From contig JAJYTO010000014.1 in NCBI GenBank assembly GCA_021793015.1, forward strand, positions 1-32,001: a DNA stretch of 32,001 bases, written 5' to 3'. Shown one piece after another: positions 1 through 8,353 of the stretch. Each line of letters begins with the position of its first letter. The stretch's first letter is position 1. Both the position numbers and the translations under genes were made by a program. The DNA comes from Bacillota bacterium. GTDB lineage: Bacteria; Bacillota; Bacilli; Alicyclobacillales; SLC66. Below the pieces are notes generated by a model, which was given only the letters and a program-made list of their open reading frames with translations, made no database searches and was not told the origin of the DNA.

Positions 1-1062
<1,062 letters not shown>

Positions 1063-1152
1063 TCATGGTATCAATAATGGACTCGCACTGTCAATTTCAT
1101 TCGCCGCGCATCCGTCATCGCAGGGCTCGCGCTGATTGGGCCCTTCGTCCAG

Positions 1153-1899
1153 TCAGTGCGGTTGGGTCGCGCGGGCGGCGCGGATGCCGCCGCGCGGGAT
1201 GCCTTTTGGGCGTGGATGCAAGGCGTGCTGCAACTTCGTCAGCGCGCGCGCCTCAATACGCGATACGTAGGATCGGGAGATTCCCATCTGCTCGGCGATT
1301 TGATGCTGAGTCCACTCGACGCCGTCGATCAGCCCATAGCGAAGGCACACGACTTTGCATTCCCGCGGATCGAGAATGCGCAGGAAGGAGCGCAAACGCT
1401 GTTGCTCCAGCCGCTCGCCGACATAACGCTCAAGTTCGTCAGAATCAGAGCCGAGCACATCGCGCAGCGTCAGATCATTGCCCTCTTTGTCGGTTCCGAT
1501 AGACTCGTCCATGGAAACATCGCGACTGGATTTTTTGCGCGAACGAAGGTGCATCAACATCTCATTCTCGATGCAGCGCGCTGCGTAGGTAGCAAATTTG
1601 GTCCCCGCGTCAGGTCTGAAACTTTTGACTGCCTTGATCAGACCGATCGTCCCCAGGGAGATCAGGTCATCCTCGTCGACGCCTGAATCGCGGAATTTTT
1701 TCGCTATATACGCCACCAAACGCAAATTGTGCTCAATCAGACGATGATACGCTTCCTCGTCGCCTTCCTGCAGCCGTGACAGGCACAGTTTTTCCTCCGT
1801 CTCGCCCAGAGGATGTGGAAACGCCTGATTTTTCACGTAGGAAACCAGCGACGCCGTATCCCTGATACATAGGGCGATGAGTGAAACGAGTTCGGGCAC
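1153..1899 (-). CDS. sigK: pro-sigma-K, late mother-cell sporulation sigma factor
   Basis: Directs late mother-cell transcription (coat and cortex genes) after its membrane-bound pro-form is cleaved by SpoIVFB. The 248-aa product starts at a GTG (1897-1899) with AGGAGGG 7 nt upstream. With this start, Tyr21 opens YVKNQAFPHPL, exactly where B. subtilis pro-sigma-K is cut, and residues 1-20 (MPELVSLIALCIRDTASLVS) form the hydrophobic pro-sequence. Region 2 motifs follow (LIEHNLRLVAYIAKKF, DLISLGTIGLIKAVKSF), then region 4 with a helix-turn-helix (TQHQIAEQMGISRSYVSRIE). The gene is in one piece, with no skin element splitting it. It lies between abrB and metG, which is not its place in B. subtilis. 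A C-terminal basic tail (about 20 residues) is extra. Confidence 0.95.
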   Translation of the reverse strand: MPELVSLIALCIRDTASLVSYVKNQAFPHPLGETEEKLCLSRLQEGDEEAYHRLIEHNLRLVAYIAKKFRDSGVDEDDLISLGTIGLIKAVKSFRPDAGTKFATYAARCIENEMLMHLRSRKKSSRDVSMDESIGTDKEGNDLTLRDVLGSDSDELERYVGERLEQQRLRSFLRILDPRECKVVCLRYGLIDGVEWTQHQIAEQMGISRSYVSRIEARALTKLQHALHPRPKGIPRGGIRAARATQPH

Positions 1900-1935
1900 T
1901 CTTGGTCCCTCCTGTATTCTTGACGGCATCAGATC

Positions 1936-1943
1936 ACTGTATG
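1936..1943 (-). promoter_or_regulatory. possible sigma-E type -10 element of sigK
   Basis: On the minus strand CATACAGT lies about 37 nt upstream of the sigK start and matches the sigma-E -10 consensus CATACANT. sigK is a sigma-E target in B. subtilis. I could not find a convincing -35 at the right distance, so this is tentative. Confidence 0.3.
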
Positions 1944-2008
1944 CCCCGCGACACAGGAACGTTCACAAAATATGGCCCATATTTGCCCGCGAAAGTTAGA
2001 AAAAACTA

Positions 2009-2037
2009 TTGCATCCTGTTTACTACGGTGGTAGACT
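2009..2037 (+). promoter_or_regulatory. putative sigma-A promoter of abrB
   Basis: TTGCAT (2009-2014), a 17-nt spacer, then TAGACT (2032-2037) preceded by TG at 2029-2030, giving an extended -10. It points at abrB and is the best vegetative promoter in the gap. Match to consensus is moderate. Confidence 0.4.
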
Positions 2038-2219
2038 TTCACTAGTAAATATGTGGGTGAAGCTTAAAGAAATCCTCTCTTTTGTGAAACGCTGAACATT
2101 TTAGCGGATCTCCCTTAGGCCCACACATATATTTGCCAGAGCCTGCGTTTCCGGACTTGGCCCGGTCCGGAGAGACGGCAAATGCAATTTACTCTCACAC
2201 GTCTAAGGAGGCGTTTTGA

Positions 2220-2465
2220 ATGATGAAGTCAACAGGTATCGTAAGGAAAGTGGATGAACTCGGCCGTGTCGTCATTCCCATTGAGCTGCGGCGAACCCTC
2301 GGCATCGGCGAAAAGGACGCTCTGGAGATCTACGTTGACGGAGACCGCATCGTCCTGAAAAAATACGAGCCGGCGTGCATTTTCTGCGGTCAGGCGGATG
2401 AAATCATCCACTTCAAAGGCAAGAACATCTGCCCGTCCTGCATTGCGGAAATGGGCAGACAGTAA
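2220..2465 (+). CDS. abrB: AbrB-type transition-state regulator with cysteine-rich C-terminus
   Basis: DNA-binding repressor that holds off stationary-phase and sporulation genes during growth. The N-terminal 50 residues (STGIVRKVDELGRVVIPIEL and on through DALEIYVDGDRIVLKKY) are almost identical to B. subtilis AbrB and form the SpoVT/AbrB swapped-hairpin DNA-binding fold. The C-terminal part differs: instead of the B. subtilis multimerisation region it has CIFC and CPSC about 17 residues apart, a likely zinc knuckle. Length is 81 aa against about 94. AAGGAGG lies 8 nt before the ATG at 2220; the adjacent ATG at 2223 is also possible. It is divergent from sigK and convergent with rsmI. Confidence 0.93.
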   Translation: MMKSTGIVRKVDELGRVVIPIELRRTLGIGEKDALEIYVDGDRIVLKKYEPACIFCGQADEIIHFKGKNICPSCIAEMGRQ

Positions 2466-2535
2466 TCTGCGCCAATCATTGGCGGAAGGAAAGCCGCAGG
2501 GTTGCCCAAACATGCGCTCTGTGCAGTCTGTGCAA

Positions 2536-2552
2536 CAAGAGTCCTACTCTTG
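2536..2552. terminator. hairpin between convergent abrB and rsmI
   Basis: CAAGAGT (2536-2542) and ACTCTTG (2546-2552) form a perfect 7-bp stem with a 3-nt loop. It overlaps the rsmI stop codon and is followed on the plus strand by CAAAAG and on the minus strand by TTGCAC. A second tight dyad, CGCCAAT with ATTGGCG, lies at about 2469-2483. Either could end transcription, but neither has a clear T-run. Confidence 0.35.
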
Positions 2553-3425
2553 CAAAAGAAGCGATTGGTAGACGGCCCGCCGCGTAATGCTGCGGGCTTT
2601 TGCCACTGCCCTCATGGCTTCTTTCTTGTCAAGACCTTCGTCCATCAGCCGCCGGACATGCTGCGCCACCGATTCTCCCTCCAGGAGCCCGGCATCCGCT
2701 GTTTCCGGATACTCCGGGGCGGCGGTCATCCCTTCGATCAGAACGACCATTTCGCCGCGCATGGCCTCCGGCGGCAAGAGCGCGCTCCACTCGCTCAGCC
2801 GACCTCGCACATAGTGCTCGTGCACCTTGGTCAGTTCCCGGGCCACCACAACCTGACGGTCGCCAAAAACCGCGTGCATATCCTCGAGGGATTTTTCAAT
2901 CCGATGCGGAGACTCGAAGAACACCAGCGTTTCCCGCCGCATTTTCAGTAATTCAAGAGTGGTCCGGCGCCCTTTGGTCTGGCGGTCCAAAAACCCATGA
3001 AAAGAGAACGCCTCGGTGGCAAGACCTGACCCGACAAGAGCAGTCAACAAAGCGCTTGGTCCGGGCAACACCACGAACGGAAAGCCGAGTTCAACAAGAT
3101 CCGCAATCACTTGACGCCCTGGATCGGATATCGCAGGCATCCCGGCGTCAGAGACCACAGCTCCTGAGCGCCCCTGTTCCAACAGAGCCCTCACCTTTGC
3201 ACCCGCCTCGCGCGAGTTCTGTTCGCGGTATGAAAAGAACTCTGTGGGATGAATATCAAAATGATTCAGCAATTTTTTCGTATGCCGTGTGTCTTCGGCG
3301 GCGATGAAATGCACTTCCTTCAAAACACGCAAAGCCCGCAGTGTAATATCTTCCAGATTGCCAATCGGTGTGGGAACCACATAGAGCGTTCCGCGCGCCG
3401 ACTGGTGCAAGTCTTTCCTGTTCAC
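2544..3425 (-). CDS. rsmI: 16S rRNA (cytidine1402-2'-O)-methyltransferase
   Basis: Adds the 2'-O-methyl group of m4Cm1402 in the ribosomal P site using S-adenosylmethionine. The 293-aa product has the tetrapyrrole-methylase fold signatures of RsmI: LYVVPTPIGNLEDIT near the N-terminus, AAEDTRHTKKLL, VSDAGMPAISDPG and VVLPGPSALLTAL. A helical C-terminal domain ends in the last 50 residues. I start it at the GTG of 3423-3425, with a GAGG-type site about 10 nt upstream. The open frame runs further 5', but only through dispersed hairpin repeats, so that extension is not coding. B. subtilis yabC sits at the same place beside abrB. yabB and yazA, which separate it from yabA there, are missing. Confidence 0.94.
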   Translation of the reverse strand: MNRKDLHQSARGTLYVVPTPIGNLEDITLRALRVLKEVHFIAAEDTRHTKKLLNHFDIHPTEFFSYREQNSREAGAKVRALLEQGRSGAVVSDAGMPAISDPGRQVIADLVELGFPFVVLPGPSALLTALVGSGLATEAFSFHGFLDRQTKGRRTTLELLKMRRETLVFFESPHRIEKSLEDMHAVFGDRQVVVARELTKVHEHYVRGRLSEWSALLPPEAMRGEMVVLIEGMTAAPEYPETADAGLLEGESVAQHVRRLMDEGLDKKEAMRAVAKARSITRRAVYQSLLLQE

Positions 3426-3458
3426 TGTCCCTGATCCTCTCCGCCCCTCCATCGGTTT

Positions 3459-3519
3459 TATCCCGAAAAATCGCCGCAGGCGAATTTTCTCCCCGGTTGT
3501 TGGTGCTGCACAGCAGCAC
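3459..3519 (+). repeat. two-hairpin dispersed element, copy 1
   Basis: TATCCCG (3459-3465) opens the element. Hairpin A has arms GAAAAATCGCC (3465-3475) and GGCGAATTTTC (3479-3489) with loop GCA. The linker is TCCCCGGTTGTTG. Hairpin B has arms GTGCTGC (3503-3509) and GCAGCAC (3513-3519) with loop ACA. It lies in the yabA-rsmI gap, in tandem with copy 2. Confidence 0.8.
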
Positions 3520-3526
3520 GGATGTC

Positions 3527-3586
3527 TATCCCGAAAAATCGCCGCAGGCGTATTTTTCTTCGCGGTTGTGGTGGCGCGAAGCGCCA
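3527..3586 (+). repeat. two-hairpin dispersed element, copy 2
   Basis: Same opening TATCCCG and first arm GAAAAATCGCC (3533-3543) as copy 1. The second arm is GGCGTATTTTTC (3547-3558), which keeps pairing with one bulged T. The linker TTCGCGGTTGTGG resembles that of copy 1. Hairpin B is a different sequence, TGGCGC (3572-3577) with GCGCCA (3581-3586) and loop GAA, yet again perfectly paired. It ends 10 nt before the yabA stop codon. Confidence 0.8.
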
Positions 3587-3596
3587 TGATGGTCTT

Positions 3597-3911
3597 CTAG
3601 GTGCGTTGCAAACTCTGAAGACAAAAGAGGCAATCGCCCTGACGCAAACTCCCGTAATTCACATTGCAGATATGAAAACCATCGTCATACAACTGTCCCA
3701 AATAATGAGCGGCTTCCCCGGGTGCTGGCACATGCTGCTCAGTGTACAGGCGAGCGCGATCCCTCAGATGCGCATTCTCGACCGTCAACTGACGATTTTC
3801 TTCAACAAGATCGGACACCTGGAGTTTCAGGGCGCCAAGTTCCTGGTAGAACTCGCCGATTCTTTCTTGGAGAAACTCGACTTGCCTCAGGACAGCCTGT
3901 TTGTCTGCCAT
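3597..3911 (-). CDS. yabA: replication initiation control protein YabA
   Basis: Negative regulator of chromosome replication initiation; in B. subtilis it bridges DnaA and the DnaN clamp. The 104-aa product has an N-terminal leucine-rich coiled coil (about residues 1-55, VEENRQLTVENAHLR) and a C-terminal zinc module with His80, Cys82, Cys94 and Cys97 (FHICNVNYGSL, then DCLFC). The ATG at 3909-3911 is preceded by GGAGGGGA and matches the family's short N-terminus. A longer frame runs upstream but lacks a site. It follows holB after a 124-nt gap where B. subtilis has yaaT. Its promoter is probably in that gap. Confidence 0.93.
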   Translation of the reverse strand: MADKQAVLRQVEFLQERIGEFYQELGALKLQVSDLVEENRQLTVENAHLRDRARLYTEQHVPAPGEAAHYLGQLYDDGFHICNVNYGSLRQGDCLFCLQSLQRT

Positions 3912-4013
3912 GAAGATTCCCCTCCCGCCTCTCCTGGCCGGCACGTTTCGCCTAGAGGACATGTGGTAAAGTCCGCGCAGCAGGCGTTATGATCCCACAT
4001 TATGTACCGCACC

Positions 4014-4034
4014 GCGCCTGCCAAATTTCGGTTT
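4014..4034 (-). repeat. motif shared by the holB-yabA and yaaL-bofA gaps, copy 1
   Basis: On the minus strand this gap reads GACAAACCGAAATTT followed by GGCAGGCGC. The gap before bofA (about 10311-10336) reads GATAAACCCAATTTT followed by GGCAGGCGC. Both copies lie just upstream of a minus-strand gene, outside coding sequence. Confidence 0.4.
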
Positions 4035-4035
4035 G

Positions 4036-4953
4036 TCACATGTCCCCAAGCGTTATCACCAATGATTCAAGTGCAGCCGCGGCGTTGACATGACTCGGGA
4101 AGCGCCTGCGCACGCTGGCCGTCACAGCCGCATAGCGCGCGAAGTCTGCGACGGGCCTGCGGGCGGCCTCATCCTCCAGACTGGTCGCAAGGTCCGCAAA
4201 GACTGCCGGCTGCGATCCGCACGCCATGGCGGCCAAGTCTCGAAAGTAGGCGGCAAGAGCATCCACAAAGGCCGACATTTCATCCGCTGAATAATTCATT
4301 TTTGCAATCCTGTCGAATGCCAGATGCCATGCGCGCAATTCCCCATTCGCGCAGTGTCGTCCCAATTCTAGCACCAGTTCCACACTTTCGGCAAACCGCT
4401 TGGAATCACCGGCAGATTGGAGAGGCGCCCACAGGGCGGCGGGGTCGACAACTCCCCGTTCCAGACTCGCTCCTTCCACACGCAAGAGCATGCACCGCGA
4501 CCGCAAGGTCGTCAACATGCTGGCGGGACTAGTCGTGAGAAACAGGAAAAGCCTTTGCTCGCCAGGCTCCTCTACCCATTTGAGCACCGCATTGGCGGCC
4601 TCCTGGGTCAATTTGTGAGCCTGTTCGAGAACCACGGCCTGCAGGGAGACGCCGCTGATCAGGCGAGTGTCCTGGCGCATGGCCGCGCGCATCTGCGCAA
4701 TCTTCAAAGACGCCCCATCCGGCTGCAGCCAGGCGACGCCCATGTGATTGCCGCTCGCGAGACTGCGGCAATCCGCACACGTTGCGCATGGTTCGCCTCC
4801 TGGCCCATGTGCGGCGCAAAACAGGGAAGCGAGCACGGAGGAGGCCGCCGCCATACATGTCGCCATGGCGGATCCGGCCAATATATAGGCATGTCCAAGC
4901 CTGTTTTGGGCATATAATCTGTATAGTCTTGATGTCATTGTCTGAATGTCCAC
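4036..4953 (-). CDS. holB: DNA polymerase III delta-prime subunit
   Basis: Part of the clamp loader that places the sliding clamp on primed DNA, working with the dnaX product encoded in this window. The 305-aa protein has the AAA+ start RLGHAYILAGS with a degenerate P-loop, typical of delta-prime. A zinc module follows with Cys46 and then CATCADC, then the sensor-like block ANAVLKWVEEPGE and TTLRSRC (the SRC motif). The GTG at 4951-4953 has GGGAG about 11 nt upstream; an in-frame ATG five codons later is less well placed. It follows yaaR by 15 nt, so the two are probably cotranscribed. Confidence 0.93.
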   Translation of the reverse strand: MDIQTMTSRLYRLYAQNRLGHAYILAGSAMATCMAAASSVLASLFCAAHGPGGEPCATCADCRSLASGNHMGVAWLQPDGASLKIAQMRAAMRQDTRLISGVSLQAVVLEQAHKLTQEAANAVLKWVEEPGEQRLFLFLTTSPASMLTTLRSRCMLLRVEGASLERGVVDPAALWAPLQSAGDSKRFAESVELVLELGRHCANGELRAWHLAFDRIAKMNYSADEMSAFVDALAAYFRDLAAMACGSQPAVFADLATSLEDEAARRPVADFARYAAVTASVRRRFPSHVNAAAALESLVITLGDM

Positions 4954-4968
4954 GTTTGCGATGACTCC

Positions 4969-5415
4969 CTACGTGCGCAGACTCAATAGCAACCCCTTGA
5001 CTTCACCGACGAGTCGAAGCATTGTCAAAGAGTCGGCCTGCCCCTCGACAATCGCCTGCCACATGTCAAGGAGCCGGCGATCGATTTCCTCGACGGTCAA
5101 ATACTGTTTCTGTCGTCCTTGAGCGTCGCTGAACGTTCCGCTGCGAACGGTCAAACTGCGCCGGACCACAGCGTCCACGACCCGCGCAACGGCTTGGCGA
5201 TAGGCGCGAACAGCGTCCAGTGACCGCACCGTGACCAGTGAATCGCCGAGCCGGACCACAGTCTCAAACAGGCGGTCCATATCGCGGCGCTCAAGTTCGG
5301 CGTCCGAGGCCAGCAAAGACCTCACAAACCCATCGGCGGCCCCGGACTTCACGAGGGTCATTGCCGGATGTCCGCCGCTTTGTGCACCGGAACGCGAATA
5401 GCGTTCAACCTTCAC
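4969..5415 (-). CDS. yaaR: YaaR family protein (DUF327)
   Basis: Conserved protein of unknown function found between darA and holB in many Bacilli. The 148-aa product matches the family in length and in its helical pattern, with DMWQAIVEGQADSLTMLRLV and the ending EVKGLLLSLRT. The N-terminal 20 residues are polar and probably flexible. It starts at a GTG (5413-5415) with GAGGGGG about 8 nt upstream. There are 22 nt between it and darA and 15 nt between it and holB, so an operon is likely. The sequence does not show what it does. Confidence 0.85.
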   Translation of the reverse strand: MKVERYSRSGAQSGGHPAMTLVKSGAADGFVRSLLASDAELERRDMDRLFETVVRLGDSLVTVRSLDAVRAYRQAVARVVDAVVRRSLTVRSGTFSDAQGRQKQYLTVEEIDRRLLDMWQAIVEGQADSLTMLRLVGEVKGLLLSLRT

Positions 5416-5437
5416 GGGCGAATCCCCCTCTGGTGGA

Positions 5438-5767
5438 TCAAAACTGTTCGAAGCGATCCACCCGGATCACGAAAACTGTCGCGCCCCCTACCTGCACGGA
5501 AACGGGATACGACACGAAGGACTCCACCTGATTGCCAAGGGGAGTCAGTGGAGTTACCAGCTGTTCCCTGGCCCGGCAGCTTTGTTTGATGTGAGCCAGC
5601 ACCTCATCGACGCGCGAATCCTCGACACCGATCATGTATGTGGTGTTTCCCGCCCTTAGAAATCCCCCTGTGGAGGCCAGTTTGGTCGCCCGGATTCCCG
5701 CCTTGATCAGGCGGTCCGACAATCTGGCCACATCTTTATCCTGAACCACCGCAAATATCATCTGCAT
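5438..5767 (-). CDS. darA: cyclic-di-AMP receptor, PII-like
   Basis: Small PII-like trimer that binds c-di-AMP in B. subtilis (YaaQ/DarA); its downstream partner is not known. The 109-aa product is close to it throughout: IFAVVQDKDVARLSDRL, TKLASTGGFLRAGNTTYMIG and VEVGGATVFV-like VQVGGATVFVIRV. The TKLASTGGFL and GNTT stretches form the nucleotide-binding edge in the family. The ATG at 5765-5767 overlaps the end of tmk by 10 nt, which suggests coupled translation. dacA, the usual c-di-AMP synthase gene beside guaB, is not in this window. Confidence 0.94.
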   Translation of the reverse strand: MQMIFAVVQDKDVARLSDRLIKAGIRATKLASTGGFLRAGNTTYMIGVEDSRVDEVLAHIKQSCRAREQLVTPLTPLGNQVESFVSYPVSVQVGGATVFVIRVDRFEQF

Positions 5768-6420
5768 GGAGGGTTCCCCGCTCTCTGAATCAAGTGTGCT
5801 ACGGCTTTCCAGACTCGCTCTGCGACGTCTTCCGCTGTACCGACGCCATCAACGGAAGTCACGCGCCGCGGAAACGCTGCGCGCACATCCTGCAACCCAT
5901 GCCTCACCCGTTCAAAAAACGCCGCGCCCCGCCTTTCGATGCGATCTCCCCGCGCCGCGCCCCCCCTTGTTGCAAGCCGCGCTTCGGCGAGCGCCACCGG
6001 GATGTCGATGATCACCGTGAGGTCGGGTAACAACCCGTCGATGGCGGGTCCATTGACCTCACGCACGAACTCGGGACTCATGCCCTGCGGCGCCATTCCA
6101 TACCCCTGATACGCGACGCTGGCGTCCACGTAACGGTCGCACACCACCACGAGCCCCTGTGCAAGCGCCGGACGGATCACCGTGCGCACATGCTCCGCCC
6201 TGCTGGCCGCATAGAGGTACACCTCGGCAGCGGGAGTCATCTCGGACGCAGGGTCGAGCAACAGCGCACGGATCGCATCGCCAATGGGCGTACCGCCCGG
6301 TTCCCGGGTTCGAATGTGCGCTACGCCCTGATGCAGCAGGCGATCGCACAGGCGCTCCGTCTGCGTCGTCTTTCCACATCCGTCGATTCCCTCTATGGTG
6401 ATGAACCATCCCTTATCCAG
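5758..6420 (-). CDS. tmk: thymidylate kinase, probable CTG start
   Basis: Phosphorylates dTMP to dTDP for DNA synthesis. The core is WFITIEGIDGCGKTTQ (P-loop), then TREPGGTPIG, CDRYVDASVAYQGYG (DRY motif) and a lid region with GDRIERRG. The start is unusual. GGGAGG at 6428-6433 lies 7 nt before a CTG at 6418-6420, giving a family-like N-terminus (LDKGWFITIEG) and 220 residues. The only in-frame ATG, at 6451-6453, has no spaced ribosome binding site and would add 11 residues. A 15-codon out-of-frame ORF with its own GGGAG precedes it and ends over the CTG; this may be chance. It lies between yaaO and darA, as in B. subtilis. Confidence 0.93.
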   Translation of the reverse strand: MDKGWFITIEGIDGCGKTTQTERLCDRLLHQGVAHIRTREPGGTPIGDAIRALLLDPASEMTPAAEVYLYAASRAEHVRTVIRPALAQGLVVVCDRYVDASVAYQGYGMAPQGMSPEFVREVNGPAIDGLLPDLTVIIDIPVALAEARLATRGGAARGDRIERRGAAFFERVRHGLQDVRAAFPRRVTSVDGVGTAEDVAERVWKAVAHLIQRAGNPPCR

Positions 6421-6466
6421 GATTATACCTCCCAACGACAACGACTGCCTCATCCTTCATGCGAAA

Positions 6467-7915
6467 CTACTCCCAACAGTGAACCGACGGTTCCTCGGAA
6501 TCGGCAAGTCCGTCCACGCGAACCCCCTGATCCAACATGCGCAGCACCATCTCACAAACCGTGGGCGACAGCGTCTCACCCGGCAATACACAGGGTATTC
6601 CGGGTGGGTACGGCGTCAACGGCGCCGCCATGCGTTTCCCGACCGCCTTGTGCAAAGAGATAGTCAGGGGCGCAGAGGACGTCTCCTGCTGCGCATCGAT
6701 CAATACCGCGTCTGCGGACCACGCGGCCGGAATCCCCCAGGTTTCAGGGGGGCGAATCCGCTTTTGGCCGCATTCTTCAGCCAGCTTGCGTAAGGCTTCA
6801 GACACTGCGTCCACATCCCGCCGCGAATTGGCGTATGACCATGCGAACAGGACGTGGTTCTCATGGGACAACTCCGCGAAGACGCCGAACCGTTCGCGCA
6901 ACGCGCGTTCCGTCTCATACCCGGACATCCCCAGCAGTGAAGAGGAGACCGTCCATTTGAATGGATCCTGCCTCGCGCCTGCGGCGCCAGCGTTCACCAG
7001 TCCCGGCGCCGTCGCCTCAAGCCGCCGGGCGGCGGCGGCAAGTCGCCCGATCGCCTTGCCGATCAGATCCGCGCCCTCAGTCGCCAGTTGCGCGCGCGCA
7101 GAGTCCAGCGAAGCGAGCAGCAGATACGAGGGCGAACTGGTCTGCACCACTCGCAGCCAATCGCGCATGCGGTCAATCCCCACGCGACCGCCGTTCAGAT
7201 GCAGGAGAGCGGTCTGGGTGAGCGCAGGAAGCATTTTATGGGCGCTCTGCACCACGATATCCGCGCCGGCCTGCACCCCTGACATCGGCAATTGCGGATG
7301 AAAAGACAGATGCGCTCCATGCGCCTCGTCCACGATCACCGGGATGTTGTTGGCGCGGCCCAGACGGACGATCGCCGGAAGAGCGGAAACGATTCCGTGA
7401 TACGTCGGACTGATCACCACGATGGCCGAGACGCGCGGGAACTCCGCAAGAGCGCGCGCAATCCGTTCCGGCGGCACCGCGCCCGGAACGCCGTAGGGCG
7501 CCGTGTCCGGCGTCACCACAACCGCCTGCGCGCGGGCCAGTTTCAGTCCGTGCCACACCGATTGATGCGCATTGCGCGGAACCACCGCCTGATCCCCCGG
7601 CCGCAGTGTGGCGAGCAGCGCCGCCAGGTTCCCCGCCGTACTGCCTCCAACCAGAAAAAATGTATGATCGCTGCCCCACGCCCTGGCAGCAAGTTGCTCG
7701 GCCTGCAGGATCGCGTCCCTGGGCGCGTGTAAATCATCAAGACCTGGGAGTTCGGTGGCGTCCAAGCGCGCAAGACGGCGCGCGCAGGCGGCAAATGCAC
7801 CCGGCAGCCCCTGCCCAGCCTTGTGCCCCGGCACATGGACAGAGACACGCTCAATCTCCGCATGCCGCAGTAATGCATCCCATATCGGCGTCGCCGCCTG
7901 TGTGTGTTCCATCAT
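6467..7915 (-). CDS. yaaO: Orn/Lys/Arg decarboxylase family PLP enzyme (YaaO-like)
   Basis: Pyridoxal-phosphate enzyme of the arginine/lysine/ornithine decarboxylase family; the substrate cannot be read from sequence. The 482-aa product begins its conserved part with VSVHVPGHKAGQG. It has FLVGGSTAGNLAAL (cofactor phosphate region), VVISPTYHGI, VIVDEAHGAHLSF (DEAHG, pyridine-nitrogen aspartate) and SAHKMLPALTQ, where the lysine forms the Schiff base. The C-terminal domain carries the PYPPGIPCVLPGE block typical of the family. I use the ATG at 7913-7915. An ATG at 7960 is in frame, but neither has a clear Shine-Dalgarno site, and TATACT lies just upstream. Length agrees with B. subtilis YaaO (about 480). 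Confidence 0.88.
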   Translation of the reverse strand: MMEHTQAATPIWDALLRHAEIERVSVHVPGHKAGQGLPGAFAACARRLARLDATELPGLDDLHAPRDAILQAEQLAARAWGSDHTFFLVGGSTAGNLAALLATLRPGDQAVVPRNAHQSVWHGLKLARAQAVVVTPDTAPYGVPGAVPPERIARALAEFPRVSAIVVISPTYHGIVSALPAIVRLGRANNIPVIVDEAHGAHLSFHPQLPMSGVQAGADIVVQSAHKMLPALTQTALLHLNGGRVGIDRMRDWLRVVQTSSPSYLLLASLDSARAQLATEGADLIGKAIGRLAAAARRLEATAPGLVNAGAAGARQDPFKWTVSSSLLGMSGYETERALRERFGVFAELSHENHVLFAWSYANSRRDVDAVSEALRKLAEECGQKRIRPPETWGIPAAWSADAVLIDAQQETSSAPLTISLHKAVGKRMAAPLTPYPPGIPCVLPGETLSPTVCEMVLRMLDQGVRVDGLADSEEPSVHCWE

Positions 7916-7961
7916 ACGTTCAGTATACAATTTCGCGACCGCCGCATGGAATCCTTCCATT

Positions 7962-8183
7962 CTAGGAGAATGTGGACCCCGGCGGCTGATCCGTTTCCAT
8001 CCGGATCAAATCAAGCCACAATACCCGCATGCGCATGACAAGATAGTCGTAGAGATCATCCTCAACATCGGTGTTTACAATCTCCGCTTCGCAATCGGAA
8101 CAAATAAACTGCGAGAGGATATGAATTCCGTCGGTGCCTGCGCGTTCGCAAATCATGCACACGTAAACGTCGTCCTCATTCAT
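7962..8183 (-). CDS. csfB: anti-sigma-G factor Gin (CsfB)
   Basis: Small zinc protein that blocks premature sigma-G activity during sporulation and also restrains sigma-E late in the mother cell in B. subtilis. The 73-aa product has the two CxxC knuckles of the Gin family, CMIC and CSDC, separated by ERAGTDGIHILSQFI, closely matching CsfB. A helical tail (LYDYLVMRMRVLWLDLI) follows. The ATG at 8181-8183 has GAGGG about 12 nt upstream. It precedes yaaO on the minus strand. xpaC and yaaN, which lie between them in B. subtilis, are missing. A forespore-type promoter may lie in the divergent gap. Confidence 0.92.
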   Translation of the reverse strand: MNEDDVYVCMICERAGTDGIHILSQFICSDCEAEIVNTDVEDDLYDYLVMRMRVLWLDLIRMETDQPPGSTFS

Positions 8184-8222
8184 CAGATTTCACGGCCCTC
8201 TAGTTTTTCCGTCTAGCAACCA

Positions 8223-8250
8223 GTATACCTCTCTAGCGAGCGGTTTATAC
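8223..8250 (-). promoter_or_regulatory. possible sigma-F/sigma-G type promoter of csfB
   Basis: On the minus strand GTATA (complement of 8246-8250) is followed after 17-18 nt by TATACT within the palindrome GTATAC at 8223-8228. This resembles the GTATA and CATACTA-like boxes of forespore promoters, and csfB is a sigma-F target in B. subtilis. TATACT would also suit sigma-A. Confidence 0.35.
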
Positions 8251-8302
8251 GAGGATCATTCTCCAACACTGTATGCGGGCGGAAGTGTTGCGGCTACACC
8301 TA

Positions 8303-8311
8303 TGCTATACT
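8303..8311 (+). promoter_or_regulatory. putative extended -10 promoter of the flippase gene
   Basis: TGCTATACT (8303-8311) is a TGn-TATACT extended -10 about 43 nt before the TTG start of the plus-strand flippase gene. No good -35 is seen at 17 nt, which extended -10 promoters can do without. Confidence 0.4.
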
Positions 8312-8353
8312 ACGTACAGTTCCGGTGATGCCGTTGTGAGGAGTGCGAATCAT

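Larger units (their letters stand above)
1900..2219. other. divergent sigK-abrB control region
   Basis: This 320-nt gap holds no gene. It contains the putative sigK -10 (minus), the putative abrB promoter (plus, 2009-2037), and two dyads in the abrB leader. ATATGTGGG near 2049-2057 is nearly complementary to CCCACACATAT near 2120-2130. CCGGAC (2151-2156) pairs with GTCCGG (2165-2170). The leader would be about 175 nt, long enough to fold, but no known riboswitch was recognised. Confidence 0.5.

Noticed and set aside
3459-3586. CRISPR array from the tandem repeats
   Set aside because: Only two units, the repeats differ in their second half, and the spacing sequence is itself structured; no cas genes are present.
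3426-3587. N-terminal extension of rsmI by 54 residues
   Set aside because: The extra codons only translate the dispersed hairpin elements; the GTG at 3425 gives the normal RsmI start.
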